Assembly: GCF_010974945.1 (NCBI RefSeq)
Contig: NZ_JAAIVB010000008.1
Coordinates: forward strand, 62,001-126,000
Direction: 5' to 3'
Length of the DNA: 64,000 nucleotides
Source of the DNA: Noviherbaspirillum galbum
Lineage (GTDB): Bacteria > Pseudomonadota > Gammaproteobacteria > Burkholderiales > Burkholderiaceae_D
The translations under genes and the position numbers were made by a program. The first letter of the stretch is position 1. Every line of letters starts with the position of its first letter. Below are positions 50,400 to 59,472 of this stretch, piece by piece. Below the pieces are notes generated by a model. It had not been told where the DNA came from. It did not search any database and saw nothing but the letters and a program-made list of their open reading frames with translations.

Positions 50400-51157
50400 C
50401 AGGAGGCTTTCTTCCGCTCGACGAGCTGCTCGCTGGTGCGTCCGAAGCGGCGTTCGCGGTTTCGGTAGGAGGTGATCGCGAGGTCGAGCTGGGAGCCGTC
50501 GAAATCGGGCCAGTAGGTTTCGGTGAAATAGAACTCGCTGTAGGCGAGCTGCCAGAGGAGGAAGTTCGAGATCCGTTCCTCGCCGCCGGTGCGGATGAAG
50601 AGATCGGGCTCGGGGGCGTAGGCCATGGCGAGATGCGGAGCCAGTTGCTCTTCGCTGAAGTCGCTGGTGCCGGGATGCAGCTTCACCATCTTGCCGACAG
50701 CCTGCATGATGTCCCAGCGGCCGCCATAGTTGGCGCAGATGGTCACCGTCAGGCGGGTATTGTTCGCGGTCCTGCGTTCGGCGCTGGCGATGAGCGCCTG
50801 CAGGTTGGCATCGAAGCGGGACAGGTCGCCCACCACCTTCAGGCGGATGTCGTTGGCGTGCATCTTCGCCACTTCGCGCTCCAGCGCCGTCACGAACAGG
50901 CGCATGAGCAAGGACACTTCCTCCGCAGGCCGGCGCCAGTTTTCCGAACTGAAGGCGAAGAGGGTCAGGTATTCGATGCCGCGGTCGATGCAGGCTTCGA
51001 CGACAGCCCTCACCGCTTCGACGCCCTTGGCATGCCCCGCTACCCGGGGAAGGTAGCGCTTTGTCGCCCATCTGCCGTTACCATCCATGATGATCGCGAC
51101 ATGGCGCGGGACGATGGCAACGTCGGGAATGGCTTGCGTAGAGCTGATATGGGTCAT
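50399..51157 (-). CDS. uppS: Undecaprenyl diphosphate synthase (UppS)
   Basis: UppS condenses eight IPP onto FPP to make the C55 carrier for peptidoglycan and O-antigen. The 252-residue cis-prenyltransferase has [13 protein letters not shown] (about 19-31; the Asp binds Mg2+), [11 protein letters not shown] and the C-terminal [20 protein letters not shown]. An 18-residue N-terminal extension precedes the core. The 362-base gap to frr suggests a separate promoter, which I could not identify. It runs directly into cdsA. Confidence 0.96.
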   Translation of the reverse strand: MTHISSTQAIPDVAIVPRHVAIIMDGNGRWATKRYLPRVAGHAKGVEAVRAVVEACIDRGIEYLTLFAFSSENWRRPAEEVSLLMRLFVTALEREVAKMHANDIRLKVVGDLSRFDANLQALIASAERRTANNTRLTVTICANYGGRWDIMQAVGKMVKLHPGTSDFSEEQLAPHLAMAYAPEPDLFIRTGGEERISNFLLWQLAYSEFYFTETYWPDFDGSQLDLAITSYRNRERRFGRTSEQLVERKKAS

Positions 51158-51519
51158 GTGGTACTCGCGCCCCTTGGAATGACGATATGGAAACAGGGTG
51201 TGGATCCCGGAAAAGCCTAGCTTACCGTATAGAAACAGGTTTGGGTTTGCGCCTGATCTAAAAGATCATACGCCGCCCACGCAATTCTGCTGGAACCAGG
51301 TGGTTCGCGCCAGGATGCCATGGGCCGGACCGAAACCGGACGTCCATGTTGCCTCTTTGAGCGGCACCCCGACATCGTGGGCTTGGGCGAGGAAAAGTTG
51401 CATTTCGGCTCGACGGCAAAGCGGGTTTCCGCTGCGTGCTGCCAGCCTGCCATGCAGGCGGCAGCATCGGAGACACCCTTGGTGCACTGCCGGCAGGATG
51501 CCGCCGCACCCGGCCCGCG
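51158..51519. other. 362-base gap between frr and uppS
   Basis: Both neighbours read leftward. The gap carries only short frames without domains, and no clear hairpin-plus-T terminator or strong promoter. It breaks an otherwise tight operon, so an internal uppS promoter is likely. Confidence 0.5.
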
Positions 51520-52080
51520 TCAGACCGTCATGAGTTCCTTTTCCTTGTCGGCAATCATCTTGTCGACTTCGGCGACGAACTTGTCCGTCAGCTTCTGGAC
51601 ATCGTCCTGCGCGCGGCGCTCATCGTCCTCGGAGCAGGCCTTGTCCTTGAGCATTTTCTTGAGGGCTTCATTGGCATCGCGGCGGATATTGCGGATCGCC
51701 ACCTTGGCGTCCTCGCCCTCGCCTTTCACGACCTTGACGATCTCCTTGCGGCGCTCTTCGGTCAGCGGCGGCGTCGGCACGCGGATGAGTTCGCCCTGGC
51801 TGGACGGATTCAGGCCGAGGTCGGATTCGCGGATCGCTTTTTCGATCACGCCGACCATCTTCTTTTCCCAGGGCTGGACGCCGATGGTGCGGGCATCGAT
51901 CAGGGTAACGTTGGCGACCTGGCTGATCTGGGTCGGCGTACCGTAGTAATCCACCTGGATGTGGTCGAGAATGCCCACGTGGGCGCGTCCGGTGCGCACC
52001 TTGGCAAGGTCGGCCTTGAGCGTCTCGATCGACTTCTGCATCTTCTGATCGGCGTTTTTCTTGACGTCAGCGACGGTCAT
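51520..52080 (-). CDS. frr: Ribosome recycling factor (RRF)
   Basis: RRF splits post-termination ribosomes with EF-G. The 186-residue protein has the two-domain family pattern: a long three-helix bundle ([54 protein letters not shown]) and the inserted beta domain ([14 protein letters not shown]). Two tandem ATGs occur at 52083 and 52080. The GGAG site lies only 3 bases before the first and 6 before the second, so I chose the second (MTVADVKKN). It follows pyrH by 33 bases. Confidence 0.96.
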   Translation of the reverse strand: MTVADVKKNADQKMQKSIETLKADLAKVRTGRAHVGILDHIQVDYYGTPTQISQVANVTLIDARTIGVQPWEKKMVGVIEKAIRESDLGLNPSSQGELIRVPTPPLTEERRKEIVKVVKGEGEDAKVAIRNIRRDANEALKKMLKDKACSEDDERRAQDDVQKLTDKFVAEVDKMIADKEKELMTV

Positions 52081-52113
52081 CATTTTCTCCTCTGTGTCAG
52101 GGGCGAGATTGCA

Positions 52114-52830
52114 TTAAACATGAACCAAGGTACCTTCGTCCTCACCCATGATGACATTCTTCAGGGCGCCGGGTTTGACAATGGAGAACACTTTAATCGG
52201 CAGCTTCTGGTCGCGGCAGAGCGCGAAGGCGGTCGCGTCCATGACCTGCAGGTGCTTGGCGATCGCCTCGTCGAAGGTGATCGTGGAGTAGCGGGTGGCG
52301 TTGCGGTCCTTGTTGGGATCGGCGGTATAGACGCCATCGACCTTGGTCGCCTTGAGGACGATTTCGGCGCCGATTTCCGAGCCGCGCAGGGCCGCCGCGG
52401 TGTCCGTGGTGAAGAACGGATTGCCGGTGCCGGCGGCGAAGACGACGATCTTGCCTTCCTCGAGGTATTGCAGCGCCTTCGGGCGCACATAGGGCTCGAC
52501 CACCTGCTCGATGCCGATCGCCGACATGACGCGCGCGGTCAGGCCGGCGCGGCGCATGGCATCGGCCAGGGCCAGCGAATTCATGACCGTGGCCAGCATG
52601 CCCATGTAGTCGGCGGTGGCGCGGTCCATGCCCTGCGCACCCGGCGCGACGCCGCGAAAAATGTTGCCGCCGCCAATGACGATGGCAAGCTCCACGCCCA
52701 GCCGTGCGACTTCCGCCACGTCCTCGACCATGCGCTCGATGGTGCCGCGATTGATGCCATAGGCATCGTCGCCCATCAATGCTTCGCCGGAGAGTTTGAG
52801 AAGGACACGCTTGTACGCAGGTTTCGACAT
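52114..52830 (-). CDS. pyrH: UMP kinase (PyrH)
   Basis: PyrH phosphorylates UMP to UDP and is allosterically controlled by GTP and UTP. The 238-residue amino-acid-kinase-fold protein has [15 protein letters not shown] (about 7-21), [10 protein letters not shown], and the nucleotide site [12 protein letters not shown]. The frame is open for 40 codons upstream, but ATG 52830 ([12 protein letters not shown]) is the family start. It is preceded by a 269-base gap with the tsf terminator and a large inverted repeat, implying its own promoter. Confidence 0.96.
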   Translation of the reverse strand: MSKPAYKRVLLKLSGEALMGDDAYGINRGTIERMVEDVAEVARLGVELAIVIGGGNIFRGVAPGAQGMDRATADYMGMLATVMNSLALADAMRRAGLTARVMSAIGIEQVVEPYVRPKALQYLEEGKIVVFAAGTGNPFFTTDTAAALRGSEIGAEIVLKATKVDGVYTADPNKDRNATRYSTITFDEAIAKHLQVMDATAFALCRDQKLPIKVFSIVKPGALKNVIMGEDEGTLVHV

Positions 52831-52951
52831 GTGGCTGGACTCCAAAAAGTGTTCCGGACGAAGGTCATCGTCCGCAGTGCTGCTGCGCGGCCAGGCGTTC
52901 CTGTTGGGAGCGCCGGCCGCCGGGTTGTTGCTTGAATGAACCGAGGGCATC

Positions 52952-53025
52952 CCTCAGTCTTGCTGGAACGCAAGCGGCGCCTTCAGAGTGGCGCCGATCG
53001 GCAAGGGGTTCCACCAAGACTCAGG
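52952..53025. repeat. Large imperfect inverted repeat with inner hairpin, upstream of pyrH
   Basis: Arms of 18 bases (52952-52969 and 53008-53025) pair with two mismatches. Inside, CGGCGCC and GGCGCCG form a perfect 7-bp hairpin. The whole could fold as a nested stem-loop in the pyrH leader or form a cruciform. It lies between the tsf terminator and the pyrH start, about 120 bases before the ATG. Confidence 0.55.
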
Positions 53026-53070
53026 CATCCCCGCGTGACATCCGGCATGCGCGCACGCCGGACGCCCGCG

Positions 53071-53098
53071 ACAAAACGGGCCTTGCGGCCCGTTTGTC
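53071..53098 (-). terminator. Intrinsic terminator of tsf
   Basis: On the minus strand AAACGGGCC (53095-53087), loop GCAA, GGCCCGTTT (53082-53074), then further T-rich bases form a strong 9-bp stem. It lies 5 bases after the tsf stop and separates tsf from pyrH. Confidence 0.8.
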
Positions 53099-53099
53099 A

Positions 53100-53981
53100 T
53101 TATGCCTGACGCGCGGCTGCAACCTGGGCTGCAACCTCGGCGGCGAAATCGTCCTGCTTCTTCTCGATGCCTTCGCCGACGACGAACATGGTGAAGCTCT
53201 TGACGGTCGTGTTCGCGGCCTTGAGCATCTGTTCCACGGTCTGCTTGTCGTTCTTCACGAAAGGCTGGTTGAGCAAGGAGACTTCCTTCAGGTACTTCTG
53301 CACCGTGCCTTCGACCATCTTGGCGACGATATCGGCAGGCTTGCCCGACTCGGCTGCCTTCTGGGTGGCGATGGAGCGCTCTTTCTCGATCAGGTCGGCC
53401 GGCACGTCGCTGCTGGACAGGGCGACCGGCTTCATGGCGGCGATGTGCATGGCGACATCCTTGCCGACCTGCTCGTCGGCGCCGTCGAACTCGACGATCA
53501 CGCCGATGCGGGTGCCGTGCAGGTAGGAAACCAGCTTGCCGGTGGTTTCATAGTGCTTGAAGCGGCGGAAGCTCATGTTCTCGCCGATCTTGCCGACCAG
53601 CGCCGCGCGGACTTCGTCCAGCGTCTTTTCGCCGGCGGGCAGCGCGGACAACGCGGCCACGTCGGCCGGGTTCTTTTCCGCGGCCAGGCGGGCAGCGGTC
53701 CTGGCCAGCTCGAGGAATTCTTCGTTCTTGGTCACGAAGTCGGTTTCGCAGTTGACTTCGATAAGCGCGCCGACGCCGCCGGAAATGTAGGCTGCCACGA
53801 CACCTTCGGCGGTGATGCGGGATGCGGCCTTGGAAGCCTTGCTGCCCAGCTTGACGCGCAGGATCTCTTCCGCACGGCCCATGTCGCCTTCGGCCTCGGT
53901 CAGGGCCTTCTTGCATTCCATCATCGGCGCGTCGGTCTTCGCGCGCAGTTCGCCTACCATCGCTGCTGTAATTGCCGCCAT
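53100..53981 (-). CDS. tsf: Elongation factor Ts (EF-Ts)
   Basis: EF-Ts exchanges GDP for GTP on EF-Tu. The 293-residue protein has the N-terminal UBA-like domain ([22 protein letters not shown], about 5-26) and the core motif [13 protein letters not shown] near 77. Two ATGs occur at 53987 and 53981. The GGAG site is only one base before the first but 7 bases before the second, so I chose 53981 (MAAITAAMV), which is also the family start. It follows rpsB after a hairpin terminator. Confidence 0.96.
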   Translation of the reverse strand: MAAITAAMVGELRAKTDAPMMECKKALTEAEGDMGRAEEILRVKLGSKASKAASRITAEGVVAAYISGGVGALIEVNCETDFVTKNEEFLELARTAARLAAEKNPADVAALSALPAGEKTLDEVRAALVGKIGENMSFRRFKHYETTGKLVSYLHGTRIGVIVEFDGADEQVGKDVAMHIAAMKPVALSSSDVPADLIEKERSIATQKAAESGKPADIVAKMVEGTVQKYLKEVSLLNQPFVKNDKQTVEQMLKAANTTVKSFTMFVVGEGIEKKQDDFAAEVAAQVAAARQA

Positions 53982-54075
53982 GTTCATTCTCCTGATTCAG
54001 TTTGCGTCTTGTGGACGCGGGAATTCAAATTACGTTCAGTGCGCGGCCGCATGGCCGCCGGATGCCGCGCCGGCT

Positions 54076-54109
54076 AAAAAAAAGGGGCGAACGACTGTTG
54101 CCCCTTTTT
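54076..54109. terminator. Hairpin terminator/attenuator between rpsB and tsf
   Basis: A-run (54076-54083), GGGGC (54084-54088), 11-base loop, GCCCC (54100-54104), TTTTT (54105-54109) make a 9-10 bp stem with U-tracts in both directions. On the coding (minus) strand it ends in about eight T's. It lies 28 bases after the rpsB stop and about 95 bases before tsf, so it may reduce tsf relative to rpsB transcription. Confidence 0.8.
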
Positions 54110-54137
54110 CATGCCCGGCTGTCGGGGCCGCAGGGGA

Positions 54138-54887
54138 TCAGGCCTGCTCGTTGACCTCGACGAATTCGTCGGCGCCGCCCTTGACTGCCTCAAGGACTTC
54201 ATTGGTTGCGTTCGCACGGCCTTCCAGGATCGCGTCCGCCACGCCGCGGGCGTAGAGGGTGATGGCCTTGGAAGAGTCGTCGTTGCCGGGGATGACGTAG
54301 GTGACGCCTTCCGGGGAGTGGTTGGTATCGACGATGCCGATGACCGGGATGCCCAGCTTGGCTGCCTCGGTGATGGCGCCCTTGTGGTAGCCAACGTCGA
54401 TCACGAAGATCGCGTCAGGAATGCCGCCCATGTCCTTGATGCCGCCGATGGACTTCTGCAGCTTTTCCATTTCGCGCTGGAACATCAGGGCTTCCTTCTT
54501 GCTCATCTTCTCGACGGAACCGTCTTCGATGGCGGCTTCCATGTCCTTCAGGCGCTTGATCGAGGTCTTGATGGTCTTGAAGTTGGTGAGCATGCCGCCG
54601 AGCCAGCGCTGGTCGACGTAGGGCATGCCGGCGCGCTGGGCTTCGGCGGAGAGGATCTCGCGTGCCTGGCGCTTGGTGCCGACGAAGAGGATGGTGCCGC
54701 GGTTGGCGGCCAGTTGACGGATGTACTTCATCGCCTCCTGGTACATGCCCAGGGTCTTTTCCAGGTTGACGATGTGAATCTTGTTGCGGTGGCCGAAGAT
54801 GTAGGGGGCCATCTTGGGGTTCCAGAAGCGGGTTTGGTGGCCGAAATGGACACCTGCTTCCAGCATTTCGCGCATGGTAACGGACAT
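54138..54887 (-). CDS. rpsB: 30S ribosomal protein S2 (RpsB)
   Basis: S2 is a late-assembling 30S protein needed for S1 binding. The 249-residue protein begins [26 protein letters not shown] and has the coiled-coil region (about 105-150; [25 protein letters not shown]-like) and [23 protein letters not shown] precedes the ATG at good spacing. It is the first gene of the 16-kb minus-strand operon. The promoter at 55059-55088 gives a leader of about 165 bases, compatible with S2 autoregulation, though no known leader motif was recognised. Confidence 0.98.
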   Translation of the reverse strand: MSVTMREMLEAGVHFGHQTRFWNPKMAPYIFGHRNKIHIVNLEKTLGMYQEAMKYIRQLAANRGTILFVGTKRQAREILSAEAQRAGMPYVDQRWLGGMLTNFKTIKTSIKRLKDMEAAIEDGSVEKMSKKEALMFQREMEKLQKSIGGIKDMGGIPDAIFVIDVGYHKGAITEAAKLGIPVIGIVDTNHSPEGVTYVIPGNDDSSKAITLYARGVADAILEGRANATNEVLEAVKGGADEFVEVNEQA

Positions 54888-55058
54888 GTTTTCTCCAGGG
54901 TTAGGTCTTGAATCGCGCCAGTGACCTGCCAGGTCATGTCTGTTCGGCAGGCACCCTTGTCGGCGCGCATTCGCGGATCAAGGTAAAAATACTTCGGTTC
55001 GAAACGATTAGCCCGGCTGTGACCGGCATGTACCGGACAGCATTCAAGCTAACCCGCG

Positions 55059-55088
55059 ATTCTACCCGATTTTTACTTTCCTGTTCAA
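55059..55088 (-). promoter_or_regulatory. Sigma-70 promoter of rpsB
   Basis: On the minus strand TTGAAC (55088-55083), an 18-base spacer, and TAGAAT (55064-55059) match the consensus at five positions in each hexamer. A start near 55052 would give a leader of about 165 bases to the rpsB ATG. Confidence 0.65.
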
Positions 55089-55130
55089 GATGGAACGCCT
55101 GCCCACCGTACGCCTTTTCCCTTGGTCGAC

Positions 55131-55136
55131 TATAAT
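55131..55136 (+). promoter_or_regulatory. -10 element upstream of map
   Basis: A perfect TATAAT at 55131-55136 lies 58 bases before the map ATG. No convincing -35 is at the normal distance. Confidence 0.5.
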
Positions 55137-55194
55137 TTCACCTTGACCACGACCTCTTTCTACCAGCCAGGCTTCCCCGCCGGCCGGCACCATT

Positions 55195-56022
55195 ATGAGC
55201 ATTTCGATCAAGACTGAAGAAGACATCCAAGGCATGCGGATCGCCGGCCGACTCGCCGCCGAGGTTCTCGACTACATCGGGCCTTTCGTCAAGCCCGGCG
55301 TGACCACCGGCGAACTCGACCGGCTTTGCCACGAGTACATGACCAACGTGCAAGGCACCATACCCGCACCCCTTAACTATTGCCCGCCCGGCTACACGCC
55401 CTACCCCAAGGCTACCTGCACCTCGGTCAACGACGTGGTCTGCCATGGCATTCCCGGCGACAAGGTACTGAAGAACGGCGACGTCCTGAACATCGACATC
55501 ACCGTCATCAAGGACGGCTACCACGGCGACACCAGCCGCATGTTCTTCGTCGGGGAACCCTCCATCCTCGCGAAGCGGCTGTCCGAGATCACCTATGAGT
55601 GCATGTGGATCGGCATCGCGAAGATCAAGCCCGGCGCCCACCTCGGCGACCTCGGCTTCGCCATCCAGCAGCATGCGGAAAAGGCGGGCTACAGCGTGGT
55701 GCGCGAATTCTGCGGCCACGGCATCGGCAAGATCTTCCATGAAGAACCCCAGGTGCTGCACTACGGCCGCCCCGGCACGCTCGACAAGCTGGTGCCCGGC
55801 ATGATCTTTACGGTCGAGCCCATGATCAACGCGGGCCGCCGCGAGATCCGCGAAATGGGCGACGGCTGGACCATCAAGACCAAGGACCGCAGCCTGTCGG
55901 CGCAGTGGGAGCACACCGTGCTGGTGACGGAAACCGGCTACGAAGTGCTGACCGTATCGGCCGGCATGCCGCCGCCGCCCGCATTCATCGACCCGTCCAA
56001 GAACAGCACGGTCCCGGCCTGA
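55195..56022 (+). CDS. map: Methionine aminopeptidase, type I (Map)
   Basis: Map removes the initiator methionine from nascent proteins. The 275-residue pita-bread metalloprotease has the five metal ligands in order: [17 protein letters not shown] (two Asp), [13 protein letters not shown] (His), FTVEPMIN (Glu) and QWEHTVLVT (Glu). The conserved [11 protein letters not shown] stretch is present. A short Pro-rich C-terminal tail follows. Only 2 bases separate it from glnD, so both are cotranscribed. Confidence 0.97.
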   Translation: MSISIKTEEDIQGMRIAGRLAAEVLDYIGPFVKPGVTTGELDRLCHEYMTNVQGTIPAPLNYCPPGYTPYPKATCTSVNDVVCHGIPGDKVLKNGDVLNIDITVIKDGYHGDTSRMFFVGEPSILAKRLSEITYECMWIGIAKIKPGAHLGDLGFAIQQHAEKAGYSVVREFCGHGIGKIFHEEPQVLHYGRPGTLDKLVPGMIFTVEPMINAGRREIREMGDGWTIKTKDRSLSAQWEHTVLVTETGYEVLTVSAGMPPPPAFIDPSKNSTVPA

Positions 56023-56024
56023 CG

Positions 56025-58577
56025 ATGGCATCGCTTGCCCTGACGCTCAAGGAGCAGTTGAAGGCGGAGCGCCAGGCGGCGATCGCGGCATTCCAGGAAC
56101 ACGGCCGGCCGGAAGACCTCCTGACGCGCCTGCGGCAGGACGTCGACGCCGCGCTCATCCATGCGTGGCAGGAACTGCACATGCCGCCGGGCGCGGCGCT
56201 GGTCGCCGTGGGCGGCTATGGGCGGGGCGAACTGTTTCCGCACTCCGACGTGGACGTCCTGATCCTGCTGGACGGGCCGCCCGATGCCGCCCTGCAGGCC
56301 CGGCTCGAAGAACTCGTGCAGCTGTTCTGGGACATCGGCCTCGAGATCGGACACAGCATCCGCACCATCGATGAATGCCTGACCGAATCGGCCGCCGACA
56401 TCACCGTCCAGACCAGCCTGCTCGAAGCGCGGCTCGTCACCGGCAACCGCAAGCTGTTCCATTTCCTGCAGGACCGCTTCCGGGCAGCAATGAATCCCCA
56501 GGCTTTCTTCCACGCCAAGACGCTGGAAATGCGCCAGCGCCACGCGAAATACGAAGACACTCCTTACAGCCTGGAACCGAACTGCAAGGAAAGCCCGGGC
56601 GGCCTGCGCGACCTGCAGGTCATCCTCTGGGTCGCAAAGGCGGCCGGGCTCGGCGAGTCCTGGCGCAAGCTGGCCCAGCGGGGCCTGATCACGCCGACCG
56701 AGGCGCGCCAGCTCACGCAGAAGGAACGCGCCTTCAAGGACATCCGCATCCGCCTGCACATCCACGCCGGGCGGCGCGAAGACCGCCTGGTATTCGACGT
56801 GCAGACCCCGATCGCGGAAACCTTCGGCTTCCAGACGTCGGAAACGCGGCGCGCCAGCGAATACCTGATGCAGCGCTACTACTGGGCGGCGAAGGCGGTC
56901 ACCCAGCTCAACACCATCCTGCTGCAGAACATCGAGGCGCAGCTGTTTCCGAAGCAGGCCTCGCCCACGCCGGTCAACGAGCGGTTCAACGACATCAACG
57001 GCCTGCTCGACATCGTCGACGACGACACCTTCGACACGACCCCGTCGGCGATGCTCGAGGTTTTCCTGCTGATCGCGCAGCACGCGCACATCAAGGGCAT
57101 GACGGCGCGCACCATGCGCGCCCTGTGGCACGCGCGCTTCAAGATCGACGCCAAGTTCAGGCGCGATCCGGTCAACCGCGATCTCTTCCTGCAGATCCTG
57201 AAGGCGCCGCAAGGCATCACGCACGCCCTGCGCGGCATGAACCAGACCAGCGTGCTGGGCCGCTACCTGCCGAACTTCCGCCGCATCATCGGCCAGATGC
57301 AGCACGACCTGTTCCACGTCTATACCGTCGACCAGCACATCCTGATGGTGGTGCGCAACGTGCGCCGCTTCACCATGACCGAGCATGCGCACGAATATCC
57401 GTTCTGCAGCCAGCTCATGGCGAATTTCGCCGACGCCTGGATCCTCTACATCGCCGCCCTCTTCCATGACATCGCCAAGGGACGCGGCGGCGACCACTCC
57501 GAGCTGGGCATGGATGACGCGCGCCGTTTCTGCCGCGACCATGGCCTGTCGAAGGAAGACACCGAACTCATCGTCTTCCTCGTGCAGCACCACCTGAGCA
57601 TGTCGCAGGTGGCGCAGAAGCAGGACCTGTCGGATCCGGACGTCATCCGCGGCTTCGCCGGACTGGTGCGCGACGAACGCCACCTGACGGCCCTCTACCT
57701 GCTGACGGTGGCTGACATCCGCGGCACCAGCCCGAAGGTGTGGAACGCCTGGAAGGGCAAGCTGCTGGAGGATCTCTACCGCATGACGCTGCGGGTGCTG
57801 GGCGGCGAAGATCCCTCGACCGACCACGAGCTGCGCAACCGCCAGGAAGCCGCGCTGAAGACGCTGCGCCTCTACGGCCTGCCCGAGGACGCCCACCAGA
57901 GGCTGTGGCAGCAGCTCGACGTGGCCTATTTCCTGCGCCACGACGCCAGCGACATCGCCTGGCAAACCCGTTCCTTCTACAACAAGACCGACAGCGCCGC
58001 GCCGGTGGTCAAGGCCCGCCTCGCCCCGATCGGCGAAGGCGTGCAGGTGGCGGTCTACATCAAGGACCAGCCCGACCTGTTCGCGCGCATCTGCGGTTAC
58101 TTCGACCGCAAGAACTTCAGCATCCTCGATGCGAAGATCCACACCACGAAGAACGGCTATGCCCTCGATACCTTTCTCGTCACCGAGCCGGCGTTCAGCA
58201 AGAATTACCGCGACATCATCAGTTTGATCGAGCACGAGCTGTCGCAGCTCCTCGCCTCCGGCTCGGAACTGCCTCCGCCGGTGAAGGGACGGCTTTCACG
58301 GCTGTCGCGTACCTTTCCCATCACGCCGACGGTCGACCTGCGCTCGGACGAACGCGGACAGTACTACCTGCTGTCGGTTTCCGCGAACGACCGCACCGGC
58401 CTGCTGTATTCCATCGCCAACGTCCTGGCGAAATACAAGGTCAACCTGCATACCGCCAAGATCATGACGCTCGGCGAACGCGTCGAAGACGTGTTCCTCG
58501 TGGACGGCCCCGCGCTCAACAATGCGCGCACCCAGATCCAGCTCGAAACCGACCTGCTGGACGCACTGCGCATATGA
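56025..58577 (+). CDS. glnD: Bifunctional PII uridylyltransferase/uridylyl-removing enzyme (GlnD)
   Basis: GlnD senses glutamine and modifies PII proteins, controlling nitrogen assimilation. The 850-residue protein has a nucleotidyltransferase domain with [20 protein letters not shown] (about 60-80). An HD domain follows with [15 protein letters not shown] (about 480) for removal of UMP. Two C-terminal ACT domains sense glutamine (about 660-740, [22 protein letters not shown]; and about 775-850, [16 protein letters not shown]). The frame extends upstream within map, but ATG 56025 gives the normal length. The next gene starts 16 bases after the stop. Confidence 0.97.
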   Translation: MASLALTLKEQLKAERQAAIAAFQEHGRPEDLLTRLRQDVDAALIHAWQELHMPPGAALVAVGGYGRGELFPHSDVDVLILLDGPPDAALQARLEELVQLFWDIGLEIGHSIRTIDECLTESAADITVQTSLLEARLVTGNRKLFHFLQDRFRAAMNPQAFFHAKTLEMRQRHAKYEDTPYSLEPNCKESPGGLRDLQVILWVAKAAGLGESWRKLAQRGLITPTEARQLTQKERAFKDIRIRLHIHAGRREDRLVFDVQTPIAETFGFQTSETRRASEYLMQRYYWAAKAVTQLNTILLQNIEAQLFPKQASPTPVNERFNDINGLLDIVDDDTFDTTPSAMLEVFLLIAQHAHIKGMTARTMRALWHARFKIDAKFRRDPVNRDLFLQILKAPQGITHALRGMNQTSVLGRYLPNFRRIIGQMQHDLFHVYTVDQHILMVVRNVRRFTMTEHAHEYPFCSQLMANFADAWILYIAALFHDIAKGRGGDHSELGMDDARRFCRDHGLSKEDTELIVFLVQHHLSMSQVAQKQDLSDPDVIRGFAGLVRDERHLTALYLLTVADIRGTSPKVWNAWKGKLLEDLYRMTLRVLGGEDPSTDHELRNRQEAALKTLRLYGLPEDAHQRLWQQLDVAYFLRHDASDIAWQTRSFYNKTDSAAPVVKARLAPIGEGVQVAVYIKDQPDLFARICGYFDRKNFSILDAKIHTTKNGYALDTFLVTEPAFSKNYRDIISLIEHELSQLLASGSELPPPVKGRLSRLSRTFPITPTVDLRSDERGQYYLLSVSANDRTGLLYSIANVLAKYKVNLHTAKIMTLGERVEDVFLVDGPALNNARTQIQLETDLLDALRI

Positions 58578-58593
58578 CTTTTCCTGAAGACGA

Positions 58594-59340
58594 ATGACAG
58601 AACCTCTCCGCCTATCAAAACGCATGTCGGAACTTGGCTTGTGCTCGCGCCGCGAAGCCGACGAATGGATCGCCCAGGGCTGGGTCCGGGTGGACGGCGT
58701 GGTCGTATCCGAACTCGGGAGCAAGGTCCTGCCGCACCAGAAGATCACCGTCGAGCGCCAGGCCAGCGCCCAGCAGGCGAAGCGGGTGACGGTGCTGATC
58801 AACAAGCCGATGGGTTTCGTGAGCGGCCAGGCGGAAGACGGCTACAAGCCGGCCGTCACCCTCATCACGCCCGAGGCCCGCTGGAAGGAAGACAAGGCGC
58901 CGATCCAGTTCCATCCGTCGCAGCTGCGCAGCCTGGTGCCTGCCGGCCGCCTCGACATCGATTCCGTCGGCCTGCTCGTGCTGACCCAGGACGGCCGCAT
59001 CGCCAAGCAGCTGATCGGCGAGGACACCGCCATCGAAAAGGAATACCTCGTGCGGGTGAAGTACGGCAAGCCGGGACGCCTCCCGGACGCCGACCTGCGC
59101 CTGCTGAACCATGGCCTTTCCCTCGACGGCAAGAAGCTGCTGCCGGCTAAGGTGCAGTGGCAGAACGAAGACCAGCTGCGGTTCGTGCTGAAGGAAGGCA
59201 AGAAGCGCCAGATACGGCGCATGTGCGAAGCGGTCGGCCTCAAGGTGCTCGGGCTCAAGCGGGTACGCATCGGGAACGTGAAGCTGGGGGATCTGCCGAC
59301 GGGACAGTGGCGCTACCTGCGGGCTGACGAAAGGTTCTAG
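58594..59340 (+). CDS. rRNA pseudouridine synthase, RsuA/RluB/RluF family
   Basis: The 248-residue enzyme isomerises a specific uridine in ribosomal RNA. An N-terminal S4 RNA-binding domain (about 5-55; [21 protein letters not shown]) precedes the catalytic domain. The catalytic aspartate is Asp121 in [12 protein letters not shown], and [16 protein letters not shown] is the family C-terminal motif. The insert [12 protein letters not shown] and the KEYLVRV segment point to the RluB/RluF branch, but the target position cannot be settled. It closes the map-glnD unit. Confidence 0.9.
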   Translation: MTEPLRLSKRMSELGLCSRREADEWIAQGWVRVDGVVVSELGSKVLPHQKITVERQASAQQAKRVTVLINKPMGFVSGQAEDGYKPAVTLITPEARWKEDKAPIQFHPSQLRSLVPAGRLDIDSVGLLVLTQDGRIAKQLIGEDTAIEKEYLVRVKYGKPGRLPDADLRLLNHGLSLDGKKLLPAKVQWQNEDQLRFVLKEGKKRQIRRMCEAVGLKVLGLKRVRIGNVKLGDLPTGQWRYLRADERF

Positions 59341-59353
59341 CCTGCCGTGAAAT

Positions 59354-59456
59354 GGGATCCCCGCCTGCGCGGGGATGACAAAGTTGGAATAGCGGAAGTC
59401 GGCCTTGTCTGCACTCGCCCCCCGCTGTCATTCCCGCGCAGGCGGGAATCCCATTT
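59354..59456. repeat. Inverted pair of REP-like units at convergent gene ends
   Basis: A palindromic unit at 59354-59380 (GATCCCCGCCTGCGCGGGGAT core) and a unit in opposite orientation at 59426-59456 (TCATTCCCGCGCAGGCGGG core) flank about 45 bases. They lie between the ends of the pseudouridine synthase gene (+) and kefC (-). Confidence 0.85.
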
Positions 59457-59472
59457 CAGCGCCAATACCGAA

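Larger units (their letters stand above)
54888..55194. other. Divergent rpsB/map regulatory region
   Basis: The 307-base gap has no gene. It holds a good rpsB promoter (minus, 55059-55088), a TATAAT for map (plus, 55131-55136), and the long rpsB leader. Confidence 0.7.

Noticed and set aside
49572-51071. A 499-residue reading frame fusing extra N-terminal sequence to CdsA
   Set aside because: The first ~224 residues are uppS read in another frame; CdsA starts at 50399 with a TGATG junction.
55938-58235. 765-codon minus-strand frame opposite glnD, and similar long frames opposite guaA (25551-27968) and guaB (28733-30406)
   Set aside because: All are exact antisense of well-recognised enzymes and carry no domain.
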